Origin: Marinobacterium rhizophilum
GTDB taxonomy: Bacteria > Pseudomonadota > Gammaproteobacteria > Pseudomonadales > Balneatricaceae
Direction: 5' to 3'
DNA length: 64,000 nt
NCBI RefSeq assembly: GCF_024397915.1
Contig: NZ_CP073347.1
Location: forward strand, 992,001 to 1,056,000
Shown in pieces: positions 24,355 through 35,000 of the stretch (its first letter is position 1; each line of letters begins with the position of its first letter). The translations under genes and the position numbers were made by a program. The notes beneath the pieces were generated by a model. The model made no database searches and had not been told where the DNA came from. It worked only from the letters and a program-made list of their open reading frames with translations.

Positions 24355-24585
24355 CTAATACAAAATCATGTTGCTCTGCGGCAGGTTGGGCGCCTCCTGG
24401 ATGATCTGGCTCTGTTTCATGTAGCACTTGTTCCCTGCTGCCACGTTCTGCCCTACTGCCCTTACCCGGGCGCCGTCCAATAGCTCCACGGTGCTGGTTC
24501 CGTCGCTGTTGACGGTTTGCACGGTGCCCAGGGTCAGGCTGTCGTTGGGCAGCAGCCCTTCGAAGGTTTTCCAGATGTTGGCCAT
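24355..24585 (-). CDS. Small phage tail-end protein, function unknown
   Basis: A 76-residue protein (MANIWKTFEGLLPNDSLTLG, then TVNSDGTSTVELLDGARVRAVG and KCYMKQSQIIQEAP). The alternating pattern of the middle part suggests a small beta-barrel, comparable to short proteins that sit at phage tail tips. GGGAGG lies five bases before the ATG. It follows the 734-residue tail protein by nine bases and is the last structural gene before the com/methylase pair. Confidence 0.65.
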   Translation of the reverse strand: MANIWKTFEGLLPNDSLTLGTVQTVNSDGTSTVELLDGARVRAVGQNVAAGNKCYMKQSQIIQEAPNLPQSNMILY

Positions 24586-24594
24586 TTTCCCTCC

Positions 24595-26799
24595 CTATCC
24601 GTTGTAGCGTTCTGCGGTCAGTTGCTGGCGCACGGTGAGTGCGTCCTGAGTACTGGCAGCGGTGATGGTGGTGGCGCTGATCTGGGCGCGGTAGTTCTCG
24701 CTGATGTCCTGGATCTCGACCAGGTGGCCTGGCAGCAGCAGGCCGGGGGCATCACCCTGTTGAGTGAGCCAGGTTTCCAGCTGCAGGCTTTCCCAGCTGC
24801 CGCCGGGGGCCAGTTCGTTGCGGGCGCGCTCGTAGCCCACGGTGCTGTGGGTGATGAGGCCGTCCACGATCTGGGGGCTTAGGATGTCGCCGGCGGTGCC
24901 GTCGCGGGTGAGCATGACGATAACGCCGCCGGTCGGGCCACCCGCCACAAAGCTGCGGTTGTATTTGGGCAGGCTTCGGAATTCAGACCCGAAGGTCTTG
25001 ATCAGTTCAGCCGGCAGGATGGCGTCGAGCGGGGTGCCGACATTGGCCCACAGGTGCGGGCTCACCGGATAGCGCGGGTAGATGTGCAGCTGCTTGATGC
25101 CGGGGTCGGTTTGCACGGTGGCGCCGGCGGCGTCTGCGATGCTCTTGATCACCGCGATGGCGTCCTTGCCCTGGTAGCTGAAGGCACCTGCCGGCACTGT
25201 CCAGTCGGGGATCTGCCAGTTGAGCGTCCAGCCGGTGTTCGTCAGTTCCTGCTCGGCCAGCTGGCGGGCGCTGTAGGTGGCATCAATGGCCTTGCTGCGC
25301 AGCGGCGCGTAGGGGTCGGACAGGTAGGCACTCAGGGACCGGCCCTTGATGGTGTAGCCGCTCTGGCCGAACTGGCGGCTGGTGCCGTAGCTTTCGACCA
25401 GGCCGGTGAACAGGTGGCCGTTGATCTCGCAGGCGATCTCTTTCGGGCCGTTGCTGTCGGGCTTGAGCAGGGCAAGATCAGATGCCCGCGCCAGAGTGGC
25501 ACTGAAGCGCCAGCCCCAGCTGTCGGCATCGGTGGTCCAGCTGACATTGAGCGCTTCGATCTCGGCGCCGTCCGGGGTGCGGTAGAGCGTAAGTGACGGC
25601 ATAAATATGTAGACCTCTTTGATCTGCGGGATCGGTGGCGGCGTGGCCGGCTCGTCGGGTTCGGTGTTCCAGCCGGGGCCGGTGGCGTAATCCGGCGGTG
25701 GGCGCTCCCAGCTGCCGGCGCCCCAGGTCACGGTGCGGCTTTCTTGCACTGGCGGCGGTATATCGTGGCCGATACTGATACCAGGATCGGTCGGCCGGAT
25801 CGGCTGATCCGCATAAGGTGATGCAGCGCCCCAACTAAAATCCAGGGCGGTGGATGCCGGTGGCATGTAACTGGCCTCGGCAAAGCTGAAATCCACCTCA
25901 TAGCGGTATGGGGGCCTGTAGTCGCGGGTATCCCATACCGCCTTGTTGCCCCAAAGCTCGACGCGACGGTGGAGATAGCCGCTGATGTGATCCACTGCCG
26001 GCGGGTAGTGCCATAGCTGGCCTTTGCCCTTATCCAGCTGCTGACTAAACGCATCCCAGCGCTGGGCCTGCTGCGGCTGTTTGGCTGGCGGGTGGCTATA
26101 GTCCAGTGCCGACAACGCGCCAGGGTGAGCGACAAAGGCATTCCAGGGCACGGCCGCAACGGCGGGCTTGGCGGGTATCACGCCAAAGGGCAGGCGCGGG
26201 GTGGCATCAATCTGTTCGGCATCCTGCCAGGCAATCCACCTGTCGGGCTGTTTGGCTGGGGCGTTTTTGAATGCCAGATCAGGCCCCTTGTCGGCCACCG
26301 CCGCCCTGCCCCATTTCGCCGCCTGGCCGGCATCGCTTGAATTGAGCACCGCGCGCGGCACTGGCACGCCCCAGTCCACCGTCAGGGTTGATTCTGGGGC
26401 CACGGTAGTCGCGCTGATGCTGGCCACGGCACCGCGCACCAGCTGAACCTGGGGGATCGGGGATGCGGTAACACCATAGAGCTGCAGGCGGCGCTCGTTG
26501 CTAAACTCGACATTGATCAGCGCCTGGGGACTGGCCGTGGTGGCCGCCAGGGTGGCGACGGCGCCGCGCACCAGCTGCAGCTGAGCGGTAGGTGCCGCCG
26601 TGCTGGCGCTGATCGTGACGCTGGGTACCTGGCCGTGCAGAATGCTGATCAGGCCCGTGGGCGCAGCGGTGGTCGCGTTTAAACTTAGCTCAACTGCATC
26701 ACCGGCAAACGCAAAATCGACGGCGCCCCCCACCGGCGCGGTGTAGCTGCCCGCAAGGTCAAAATCGACAGCATCCCCCGCCGGCGGCGTGTAGCTCAT
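24595..26799 (-). CDS. Large tail-tip protein with repeat-rich N-terminus
   Basis: A 734-residue structural protein. Residues 1-160 are low-complexity beta segments built on VxLVRGAVAxLxATTAxPxA-like repeats. The middle is rich in P and W (AKQPDRW, AKQPQQAQRW). The C-terminal 330 residues look globular, with INGHLFTGLVESYG, YTIKGRSLSAYLSDPYAPL and SIADAAGATVQTDP, reminiscent of the hub proteins that close the end of phage tails. It begins directly at the stop of the 193-residue gene. Probable role: baseplate hub or tip of a non-contractile tail. Specific homology was not established by reading. Confidence 0.65.
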   Translation of the reverse strand: MSYTPPAGDAVDFDLAGSYTAPVGGAVDFAFAGDAVELSLNATTAAPTGLISILHGQVPSVTISASTAAPTAQLQLVRGAVATLAATTASPQALINVEFSNERRLQLYGVTASPIPQVQLVRGAVASISATTVAPESTLTVDWGVPVPRAVLNSSDAGQAAKWGRAAVADKGPDLAFKNAPAKQPDRWIAWQDAEQIDATPRLPFGVIPAKPAVAAVPWNAFVAHPGALSALDYSHPPAKQPQQAQRWDAFSQQLDKGKGQLWHYPPAVDHISGYLHRRVELWGNKAVWDTRDYRPPYRYEVDFSFAEASYMPPASTALDFSWGAASPYADQPIRPTDPGISIGHDIPPPVQESRTVTWGAGSWERPPPDYATGPGWNTEPDEPATPPPIPQIKEVYIFMPSLTLYRTPDGAEIEALNVSWTTDADSWGWRFSATLARASDLALLKPDSNGPKEIACEINGHLFTGLVESYGTSRQFGQSGYTIKGRSLSAYLSDPYAPLRSKAIDATYSARQLAEQELTNTGWTLNWQIPDWTVPAGAFSYQGKDAIAVIKSIADAAGATVQTDPGIKQLHIYPRYPVSPHLWANVGTPLDAILPAELIKTFGSEFRSLPKYNRSFVAGGPTGGVIVMLTRDGTAGDILSPQIVDGLITHSTVGYERARNELAPGGSWESLQLETWLTQQGDAPGLLLPGHLVEIQDISENYRAQISATTITAASTQDALTVRQQLTAERYNG

Positions 26800-27381
26800 T
26801 TAGGCGGCTTCGAGAATGGCGGCGCTGGTGGCGCGTAACGGGCCACCGGCCACAATATCGACGGTGTTTAGCTCCACGAAGGCACCACTACCGAGTGCGC
26901 CACAGGCGCCATCAATCACGAAGGTGCCATCGCCATCCAGCGCACGCGCCCAGGTGGCAGTACCGCTGGCGTTGGCTTCGTCATCATCGGTGATGGCGGC
27001 GAAGGTGAGCAGGCCATCGGTGACGGTGCCACAGGGTTTGCTGAAGGTCAGGGTGCCGAGCAACACCGGTATCAGGCCCATGTCCTGCCAGGTGATGTCG
27101 TTGTCGGCTATGGTGCTACCGTTGGTTGGCCAGGTGGGCGCGCTGGCGGCGCTGGTACCGCTGTTCTCGGCCCGGTAGTAGTGCCCCGCCGCCGTTTTAT
27201 AGTCGCCGGCAGTGTAGGCGGTGGAGCCTGCCCAGGCGGCCATGGCGGACACATCGCGGCCCTTGTCGGGCTGGCCGCCAGAATAAACCGCCAGGGTGGC
27301 TGCCGTCACGGCGGCATCCAGGGCGTTGATAATCTGCTGGGCGCGGTTGGTACGCAGAGTGTCTGCAAATAGCATGGTCAT
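26800..27381 (-). CDS. Phage tail protein with carbohydrate-binding-like segment
   Basis: A 193-residue protein. Residues 1-40 (MTMLFADTLRTNRAQQIINALDAA) look helical. AAWAGSTAYTAGDYKTAAGHYYRAENSGTSAASAPTWP resembles the small chitin-binding-like modules (W-x-x-x-x-x-Y-x-x-G-x) common in phage fibres. The C-terminal part is glycine and alanine rich. It lies within the string of tail-tip genes and starts two bases after the preceding stop without a clear Shine-Dalgarno, implying coupling. It probably contributes to the adsorption apparatus. Confidence 0.6.
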   Translation of the reverse strand: MTMLFADTLRTNRAQQIINALDAAVTAATLAVYSGGQPDKGRDVSAMAAWAGSTAYTAGDYKTAAGHYYRAENSGTSAASAPTWPTNGSTIADNDITWQDMGLIPVLLGTLTFSKPCGTVTDGLLTFAAITDDDEANASGTATWARALDGDGTFVIDGACGALGSGAFVELNTVDIVAGGPLRATSAAILEAA

Positions 27382-27382
27382 A

Positions 27383-28261
27383 TCAGGGATACCTTAATGC
27401 GGGATTGATCGGGCCATGAATAAGCGGGCGGTAGCCGCTATTCGGTACCACCATTACGTATACGTCGGCCGCCGTCGGCAGGTTTTTTTGATATACACCA
27501 CTGCTGTCACTTACAACGGTATCAACAAGTTCTCCTGTTGCGGCATCATATATACGGGCTTGGGCGGCCAACGGAACTGCGTCTTGAAGGATGGTTCCCG
27601 CTACGGTATACGGCAGGCGCTCCTCGTAAAGCTCTACAATTTCCGCGGGCGTAAGAGTGCGCTTAAAAAAGCGGATCTTGTTAATTTTCCCGTTTAGCCA
27701 GTTGCCCAAACTGCCAGCATTGGTGGCATCCGCATCGGTGCCTATCAACAGGGGCTCAGCATTTGAAGCCATTTTCAAGGTCGAGCCCGCCTCCGCAACC
27801 TTCTGCCCTTCAACAAATATTTCCCACACGGCCCCATTGTACTGACCCACGGCATGCGTTTTTGAGAGTCCAGGAATAGCCGCAGCAACGGAAGCCGCGG
27901 TATTAGCTTTACGCCAAACAAAACCATTTCCCGGCGCGATATACATCTGCGTATCTAAATTGCTCGCGGCGTACCTCGAAAACAGGCATTCATCGGCTGT
28001 ATCACGCAGCGTGAATTCAATTTCGACGGCCATTGCAGCGGGGGCGTCCAGTGGTGAGCCCGCGGCAATCGGAACCTTCACGTAGCCAGCAGAGCCGTTA
28101 AAGTCAAGAGCATGCCCTGTTCCATCTGCAACTTGAGTCGCGCCAACAATAACCCCAGGATAATTTCCCGTTTCATCGACCAGCGTACTGCCGACTATAT
28201 TACTCATCGTGTAGTACGCAACCAGATCAGGGTGCTCTGCAGAAAGTATTGATACGGCCAT
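27383..28261 (-). CDS. LamG/concanavalin-like tail protein, probable receptor-binding
   Basis: A 292-residue protein. Residues about 25-200 have the concanavalin A-like (LamG) pattern: GSAGYVKVPIAAGSPLDAPAAMAVEIEFTLRD, WRKANTAASVAAAIPGLSKTHAVGQYNG, and LGNWLNGKINKIRFFKRTLTPAEIVELYEE, the last a classic closing motif of phage LamG domains. A short C-terminal part (YTVAGTILQDAVPLAAQARIYDAATGELV) resembles a carboxypeptidase-regulatory-like beta sandwich. Such proteins bind surface glycans. The DNA here is visibly richer in A+T than its neighbours, as expected for exchangeable adhesion modules. It overlaps the end of the 1146-residue gene by one base. Confidence 0.75.
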   Translation of the reverse strand: MAVSILSAEHPDLVAYYTMSNIVGSTLVDETGNYPGVIVGATQVADGTGHALDFNGSAGYVKVPIAAGSPLDAPAAMAVEIEFTLRDTADECLFSRYAASNLDTQMYIAPGNGFVWRKANTAASVAAAIPGLSKTHAVGQYNGAVWEIFVEGQKVAEAGSTLKMASNAEPLLIGTDADATNAGSLGNWLNGKINKIRFFKRTLTPAEIVELYEERLPYTVAGTILQDAVPLAAQARIYDAATGELVDTVVSDSSGVYQKNLPTAADVYVMVVPNSGYRPLIHGPINPALRYP

Positions 28262-31200
28262 CAGTCAGCATCCCCTCTAATCTGCAACTTGAACGAATCG
28301 TCTTCCTGAGACGGCGTGCCGCTCAACGTTGTCCTGGCAATCCATATCGGCGCATGCGCGGCATCGGTGTTAAACCTCAACACATTGTTGCTGCCCCAGC
28401 CGCTGCCCCAGCCGGCGGCATAGAGCGTGAAATAGGGCTCGCCGGTCGCCGGGTTAAGTGGCGCAAGGTCGGTCGCGGTGTTGCCGCTGGCGATCTGGCC
28501 CACCACCTCACCGACGACGTTGAAGGTAGTGGAACTGGTGAAGATCAGCGCCCAGCGTTCGCGGATGGCGTTCTTGTTGTCGGTCTGGGGCGGATATAAA
28601 ACATCGTTGTATTGCGCCGTGGTGTTGCTGCCGACACGCTGATCGGCCCAGACGCTGTTCCAGGTTGCCTGGCTGAACAGGTGGTGCACGCGGGCGCCGA
28701 TGTCGCCAAAGATCAGCGCGCTGGATACAAAGGTATCAGCGGGGTCGTACACGCGCGGGATTGCGCCTACCAGCCTGAGCGTGCCGTTGATTTCGGCTTC
28801 GTTAACCAGTGCCATGTCTTCGATGCGGTGGGTGGCGATCAGCGGTTCGGTGTAGGCACTCAGGTCCAGCGGGTCTGCCATGGTGATGACGCCGGTTTTG
28901 CGGTTGACGCTGTACAGCGCCGGATCAACGGCGGTGCCGGCCTGGTCTTTCAGGCTGGCGTTGGCCAGCTCGTTACGGCTGAGCGCTGCAGTTTCGCCTG
29001 CGGACAGCGGGCTGCTCAGGGTCTGAGACTGGGTGCTGTGCACCACCACCACATCGCCGTTGCGGATGATGGGCACGCGGCCGTCGATCGGCAGGCGTAC
29101 CGGGTCGAGCCCCAGCACGGCTTCGTCCAGCGGCATCATGCTGTAAACAACGGCGTTGAATTTCACCGTGCTGGGCAGGATCTCGCTGCTAAACGTCACA
29201 TCGGCCACGCCGGTCTGGTAGCTGATGGTGCCGGTGATGCCGTTCTGGTCCAGGGCGCCGTTCAGAGTTCCGGTGGCGCTGACCACGCTGCCGTCGGGCT
29301 GAGTGGCGCGCAAGTAGAAGGATGCCGGGCGCAGCGGCGCGCCCGGGGTACGGAAATACATCTTGTCGGCCGTCCAGGCGCCCCGGGTCACCAGCAGGCT
29401 GCGCATGGTCACGCTGTTGGCGCCGCCGTTGTACTCATCCAGGCTGATCTGGCCGGTTTCGTAGTCGATCAGCCCTACGGCGGTGGCGGCCCCGCTGTCG
29501 CGGTTCAGGTCGGTATAGATGCTGCCTTCCCGATCAATGTAGGTCTTGCCGTTCCACACGAACTCGACGCTGCCCGTCATGATGTTGCGAGTGGTGAGCG
29601 GGGTCAGATCAAAGGTGATCGAGGGCAAGGCGGCGGTTTCGCTCTGCGCCACCGGCAGTACGCTGTCCTGGTTGTATTTCACCTGCACCGAACCGCCATA
29701 GATCGTGGTCTGGGTGAGGTTGCCCCAGGTGCCGCCACTGCCGGTCCCGCTGCTGACGATATAGCTATCGAGATTGTAATCACCGCGCACCGGCAAGACG
29801 ACTTCGCCGGTGGCGTAGTTGATAGTGCCGCCGTTGCTGAGGTTGCCGGCACCATCGTCTGTCACAGTGATCGAGGTGGTCTGCTCCTTGGTGCCCCGGT
29901 AATGGCGCACGGTACGGGTGCTGTCGTAGCTGGCGGCGAAGGTCTTGGGCTCCACCGGGGCGTTGGCCAGGGTGAACACGGCATCATCGCCGATGAGGCC
30001 CGGGGTCAGCAGCGCGCTTTGCTGGGTGCCCTTGTCGTAGTCGATCTGCAGCAGGCTGCCGGAATCAGGCAGCGCATTGGGCTTGATGCCGATCTGGCCC
30101 AGGCCGTAGATCACACGGCCGGCCCCGTCGCCGATCAGGTTGCCAGCGCCATCGTCGGTGGCGGTTTTGGTAACAGCGCCGGACTCCCAGCTGATCACCA
30201 GGCTGCCCGGCAGGATATCGCCGGCGCTGACCGTGGTGGTGATGGTGGGCAGCTCGATATCGGTGTCGGTATCGCGGATCTCGTAATGGGCATTGGTCGC
30301 CCAGGTGTAGATCACGGTGCTGCCGGTGTCCGGCAGTGCGCCCAGGGTGGCGACCACGGCGCCTGTGGCATAGTCGATGGTGCCGGTACCGCCGGAGTCA
30401 TCTTCCAGCACGCCGTCGCCGCGATCGCGCAGGCGGTACCATTTGCCGAGCACCATGTAATCGACGGTGAGGGTGCCGGGGTGCGGGATCGGGCGCAGGG
30501 TTTTGAGGTAGTTGTAACCCCGGTTGGCCAGCTCCACGGCCTCGGCATCGGTGTGGGCGACATCATAGATCGCAACGCCCGGAATGGCGGTGGTCTGCAG
30601 GTTATTGCCGACGGCCTTCACATCACTGAGCACACCGGTGGCGTAGTCGATGGTGGCCACGCTTTCGCCCACCACGGCATAGCTGGTGCTGGCCGTACTG
30701 GTCACGATTATATTGCCGGCGCCATCATCCAGGGCGGTGAAATAGGTGGTGCTGCTGGTGTACCAGCGCACAGTGACGCTGCCCGGCGTGACGGCACGGC
30801 CAAAGCCCACGGTTGAGGCGCGGGTCGAGGTGACGCTGTAGCTGCTCGCACTGGCCGCCTGCACGTTGAGGCGATCGGCACCGGCCTGGATATCCACCAC
30901 CGGGCTTTCGACTGTCGCGGCCGGCACCAGCTGGCCGTAGACGCTGGCCGCCTTGATGGTGAGGTCGCCGGGGGCGATGGCGTCGGCCAGCGGCACGATA
31001 CCGAAGTACTTGCTGGCATCGGCCACCAGAGTGGTACGCACCAGGCTCGGGCTGCCGTGCTTGGAGATGCGCACGGCGGTGTCGGGACCATCGAAGGTAC
31101 GACGCAGCGCCGAGCCGATCTCGATGGTGAACACCTGGCGGCTGAACACGCCGCTGCTGTCTTCGAACTCGCGGATCTCGCCCGATACATCATTGACGCG

Positions 31201-31701
31201 CACGTACTGCTGTTCGCCGATGATGGTGCCGGCGCTGTTTTCGTTGCTCAGCAGGTAGACGGTACCGACTTCCGGGCTCTCGACATCGAGCCGGGCATAG
31301 ACGGTGATCAGGCGCTGACCGATAAGCTGGTCGCCCAGCAGCACGTAGCGCGATTCGGGGCCCTGCACCACGTAGCTCTCGATGCGGTCCTGCGCCTGGG
31401 CGCGCTCATCCGTATAACTGCCGGTGGTGAACATGACCACCGACACTTTGCCGTCATCCGGCGCATCGGTGATGATGGCGTGGCTGCCGTAGTACAGGTC
31501 GCGGTTCGCCGTTCTTACCGCCGCATAGGCTTTGCGCAGGTTAACGCGGCCATAGGTACGATCCAGCCGGCTGATATCCGGGAACAGGTTGTTCACCACC
31601 CCGTCCACCACTTCCACGGCGGACATCAGGCCGCCGCCGTCGTCTACGTCGAGCAGCCGTTCGGAGGCCATGAGCTTGATATCGGATTCTAAAATGGTCA
31701 T
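28261..31701 (-). CDS. Giant tail protein with internal beta-module repeats
   Basis: A 1146-residue protein. From about residue 300 to 800 a module recurs, each time carrying a variant of TDDGAGNLxxxG followed by TIDYATGxV: for example ALDDGAGNIIV...ATIDYATGVL, GDGVLEDDSGG...GTIDYATGAV, ATDDGAGNLIGDGAG, TVTDDGAGNLSNGGTINYATGEV and GLIDYETGQI. The N-terminus (LLDVDDGGGLMSAVEVVDGVVNNLFPDISRLDR) and C-terminus differ. GGGAG lies six bases before the ATG. By size and position after the tape measure it should be part of the tail tip or central fibre. No catalytic motif is seen. Confidence 0.7.
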   Translation of the reverse strand: MTILESDIKLMASERLLDVDDGGGLMSAVEVVDGVVNNLFPDISRLDRTYGRVNLRKAYAAVRTANRDLYYGSHAIITDAPDDGKVSVVMFTTGSYTDERAQAQDRIESYVVQGPESRYVLLGDQLIGQRLITVYARLDVESPEVGTVYLLSNENSAGTIIGEQQYVRVNDVSGEIREFEDSSGVFSRQVFTIEIGSALRRTFDGPDTAVRISKHGSPSLVRTTLVADASKYFGIVPLADAIAPGDLTIKAASVYGQLVPAATVESPVVDIQAGADRLNVQAASASSYSVTSTRASTVGFGRAVTPGSVTVRWYTSSTTYFTALDDGAGNIIVTSTASTSYAVVGESVATIDYATGVLSDVKAVGNNLQTTAIPGVAIYDVAHTDAEAVELANRGYNYLKTLRPIPHPGTLTVDYMVLGKWYRLRDRGDGVLEDDSGGTGTIDYATGAVVATLGALPDTGSTVIYTWATNAHYEIRDTDTDIELPTITTTVSAGDILPGSLVISWESGAVTKTATDDGAGNLIGDGAGRVIYGLGQIGIKPNALPDSGSLLQIDYDKGTQQSALLTPGLIGDDAVFTLANAPVEPKTFAASYDSTRTVRHYRGTKEQTTSITVTDDGAGNLSNGGTINYATGEVVLPVRGDYNLDSYIVSSGTGSGGTWGNLTQTTIYGGSVQVKYNQDSVLPVAQSETAALPSITFDLTPLTTRNIMTGSVEFVWNGKTYIDREGSIYTDLNRDSGAATAVGLIDYETGQISLDEYNGGANSVTMRSLLVTRGAWTADKMYFRTPGAPLRPASFYLRATQPDGSVVSATGTLNGALDQNGITGTISYQTGVADVTFSSEILPSTVKFNAVVYSMMPLDEAVLGLDPVRLPIDGRVPIIRNGDVVVVHSTQSQTLSSPLSAGETAALSRNELANASLKDQAGTAVDPALYSVNRKTGVITMADPLDLSAYTEPLIATHRIEDMALVNEAEINGTLRLVGAIPRVYDPADTFVSSALIFGDIGARVHHLFSQATWNSVWADQRVGSNTTAQYNDVLYPPQTDNKNAIRERWALIFTSSTTFNVVGEVVGQIASGNTATDLAPLNPATGEPYFTLYAAGWGSGWGSNNVLRFNTDAAHAPIWIARTTLSGTPSQEDDSFKLQIRGDAD

Positions 31702-31714
31702 GCGGGCTCCCTGT

Positions 31715-32080
31715 TTAAACAGCTATAAAACGCAGGTTAATCTGGTAAAAATCGTCGTCGCTCGGGTCTTCGCAGGGCTTGATCGGTATCGCTTCAATGG
31801 CTTGTTCGGCGTGGCGGAACAGCACCTGGTAGCTGTCGGCGCCGATCACCAGGGTGCGCTCGGTGGCAGCCACCTGGGCCATGGCATACAGCTGTTTGAG
31901 TACGCCCCGGCTGATCCAGCCACCGACCAGGGTGATGGGGCGGCCGGCCTGCTGGGCCGCTTCCTGCACCACGAGGCTGCCGGCGAGACTCACCTCGGCG
32001 CTTTGGCGCACGGCGCTCCAGCTGAATTCGTCCTGCCACTGCAGTTCGCTTGGCAGCGTGATGGCATCCAGGCTGATCAT
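31715..32080 (-). CDS. Small tail protein after the tape measure
   Basis: A 121-residue protein (MISLDAITLPSELQWQDEFSW to FYQINLRFIAV). The layout, with an opening strand MISLDAITLP, a central GGWISRGVLKQLYAMAQVA and a closing YQINLRF, is like small distal-tail or tail-completion proteins encoded between tape measure and tip genes in siphophages. It overlaps the tape-measure stop by four bases (ATGA), so it is coupled to it. Function is inferred from position. Confidence 0.65.
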   Translation of the reverse strand: MISLDAITLPSELQWQDEFSWSAVRQSAEVSLAGSLVVQEAAQQAGRPITLVGGWISRGVLKQLYAMAQVAATERTLVIGADSYQVLFRHAEQAIEAIPIKPCEDPSDDDFYQINLRFIAV

Positions 32081-35000
32081 CGGGTTACGGCTCCTACGTC
32101 GGCCAGGCGTTCGAGCAGCGCCTGGGCGGCGGCATCATCGGTGTTGATGGCGTAGTTCTGGCCCCGGCTGCTGAACTGCAGGGTCACGGTGTTGTTGCTG
32201 ATCTGGGGGCTGGCGGTGGGGATGCCGCCCAGATTCGTAGCCTGTCCCGTGCGGGCCGGAGTGGATTGCGCCTGGCGCTGGCGCAGCTGGTTGGCCTGTT
32301 GCAGCAGCCGGATGGCCTCCTGGGCTTCGCGCACGGCGGCCTGATTGTTGCGCGCCCGGGCATCCGCCAGCGCCGTGTTCAGCTCGGCCAGGCGGCTCTG
32401 GTAGCGACGCTGATCGATGGCGGCGGTATCCCCCTTGAGCTGATCCAGTTCATCGCGCAGGCCTGCCACGGTGCTGGATAGCGAGCCGGTGAGCTGGTCG
32501 GCGGTCTGGCGGGCAGCGTTGAGCGCGTGGCGCAGGGGGCTCAGATCCTGCTCACCCAGCAGCGTAAAGCCCTGTAATGCCCGGGTGCCCTGCTGGGCCA
32601 GGCGACCGGCTTCGGCACCGCCCGCCTGCAGGCTGGCAACCATGCGCTGGGCGGCGGCCTGTTGCTTGTCGTACTGCGCCAGCAGGCGCTTCATGCTGTC
32701 GTCCGCTTCCCACCAGGCATCGGCGAACGGCCGCACATCCACGCCATTCTGGGCGGTCTTGATGCGCATCAGCGCTGCCTCGGCGGCCCGCCCCAGGGCA
32801 TCGGACTTGGCCGCCAGTTCATCCACCGACAGGCCGGCCAGGGTAAAGGCACTGCTGCGCCGCTTTACCGACTCGGTATTCTTGTCCTGGGCATCGGTAT
32901 TGCGCTGCGTCTGCCGGGTGTCGTCGGCGGTGGACTGCGCCTGATCGCCCACGGCCCTGGCGGTCTTGCGGGCCTGATCCTCGGCCCCCTTGAGCGACTT
33001 CACCTGGCTGAACATGGAATCCTCAGCCGTGGCCTTGAGTTCCTTGTACTTCTGCTCGATGGCGGCCAGGGCGGTGTAGTACTCCTGCGCCGATATCTGC
33101 CCGGCCTTGAGGGACGCCACCAGCTGGGCCTTGAGCTGATCCAGCGCGGCCTTGTTTTCGATCTGGTTAAACGCCTTTTCGAAGCTGGCGCGGATAATGC
33201 CCGCTGCTTCCTTGCCCTGGATGCCGGCGGCCTGCAGCTGCTCGACCACGGTACCGAAGGACTGCACCGCCTCGCGGCCGGTTCTATTGATGCCGGTGCG
33301 CACCTCTTCGACATCCACCCCCAGCTTGATCAGGCTGGCATCCAGCACGGAGTTCACCACCAGGGCCATGCTGCGGGCGCCCTGCTCGCCTTCCTTGAAG
33401 GCCTGCTTGGCGTTCTGCTTGAACTCGGCGAGCTGCTCGGTACTGAGCGTGCTCAGGGTCTTGGCCAGGCCTTCGCGGATCTGCGCATCGGTGAGCGCGC
33501 CGCTCTCGCGCAGCTGATCCAGCGCGAGGCCCAGCACCTGGATGCTGTCGGGGCTGGCGGTATTGAGGTTTTCGAACAGGCTTTGCAGCGCCGCCTGGGT
33601 CGACTCGCCCTCGGTACGGGCATCGGTGAAGGCCGTGACCAGCTCGGCGGCAGCGGCTTTGGCGACATCAGCCCCGGCCTTGGCATCTTCCCCCGCCTGC
33701 TTCGCAGCGGCGCCCGTGTTCTGCGTTTCCTGCTGCAGCGTCTGCTGGGCGGCGGTCGACTCGCTGGCGCTGAGTTCCACCTGGCCCGTGAGCCGGCGCC
33801 AGCCCTGGCCCATATCATCCAGATCCTGCTGGCCCTGCCTGGCGAAGTTCTCAACCACGGCCCCGAGGGCGCCGACTTCGATCTCCAGCTTCTTGACTGT
33901 CTCATCGGCGACGATGCCCAGGCGGTTGAGGATCTTGGCCAGCGCCAGCTCGGTGCGGGCGATCTCGAACACCACGGCCGAGACGAAGGTACCGATGCCC
34001 TTGATGGCAAAGGTGACGGTGTTGTAGATGACCTGGATGGCGCCGGAGAGGCGCGTCAGGGTAAAGCTCAGCCCTTCGCCAAATACCCGCAGGCTGCCGT
34101 CGGCGGCCAGTTCGCGCATCTTGGCGGTGAGTTGGCCCACTTCGGTGGCCAGCGGTACCAGCAGCGGGTTGGTCAGGATCTTGCGCAACGCATCCCAGGC
34201 GCTGCCAAAGCCCGTCCAGGCGCCGGTGAGGTCGTCGGTGGCGGTGTCGGCCATCTTCTTGGCGGCACCATCGGCATTGCGCAGTTCGGCTTCAAACTCG
34301 CGGATACCCTCGGAGCCTTCTGCCAGCAGCGCCCGCAGCGCGGGGCCTGCCTCGATACCGAAGGCATTGATCGCGGCCTTGCCGCGGTCACCGGTCTTGG
34401 CCAGGGCATCGATCATCTCGATAAAGTTGCCGGTGGGGATGCCAAGCTTGGTGAGTTCCTTGCTCGCCTTACTGGCCGGGTCTTCCAGCTGTGCCAGGAT
34501 CGCCCGCAGGCCGGTACCGGCACGCTCCCCGCGCAGGGCGTGCTTGCCCAGCACATCCAGCACGGCGGTGAGCTGCTGCAGATCCAGCCCCCGGGCGCGG
34601 GCCTGGGAGCCGGTATAGCTGATGGCGTTGCCAAGATCGACCATCTTGGTGTTGGCCAGGGATGAACCCAGCGCCAGCACGTCGGCGGCCATGCCGCCCT
34701 TCTCGACCTCCAGCTGCATCACCGACAGCGTATCGGACACCAGCCCGGCGGCTTCTTCGAGCCCCAGGCTCTCGGCGGTGGCCACCGCCAGCAGGGTCGG
34801 CAGCAGGCCGATCGACTGCTGGGCGTTGTAACCGGCGCGGGCGAGGATCTCCAGCCCCTGCCCCGCCTGGGTAGCGGTGTACTGGGTGGTGGCGCCGGCC
34901 TCTTCGGCGGCGGCGGTGAGCTGGCGCATCTGCTCGGCGCTGGCGGCGGTGACGGCCTCCACCTTGTTCATCTGACGCTCGAAGGCCGCGCTGGAGCGCA

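Noticed and set aside
28612..30816. 734-codon plus-strand open frame opposite the giant tail gene
   Set aside because: It is an antisense frame kept open by the high third-position G+C of the real minus-strand gene; the translation is low-complexity and lacks a start signal.
32662..34665. 667-codon plus-strand open frame opposite the tape measure gene
   Set aside because: It mirrors the tape measure coding sequence; the composition is rich in G, L and Q without domain pattern.
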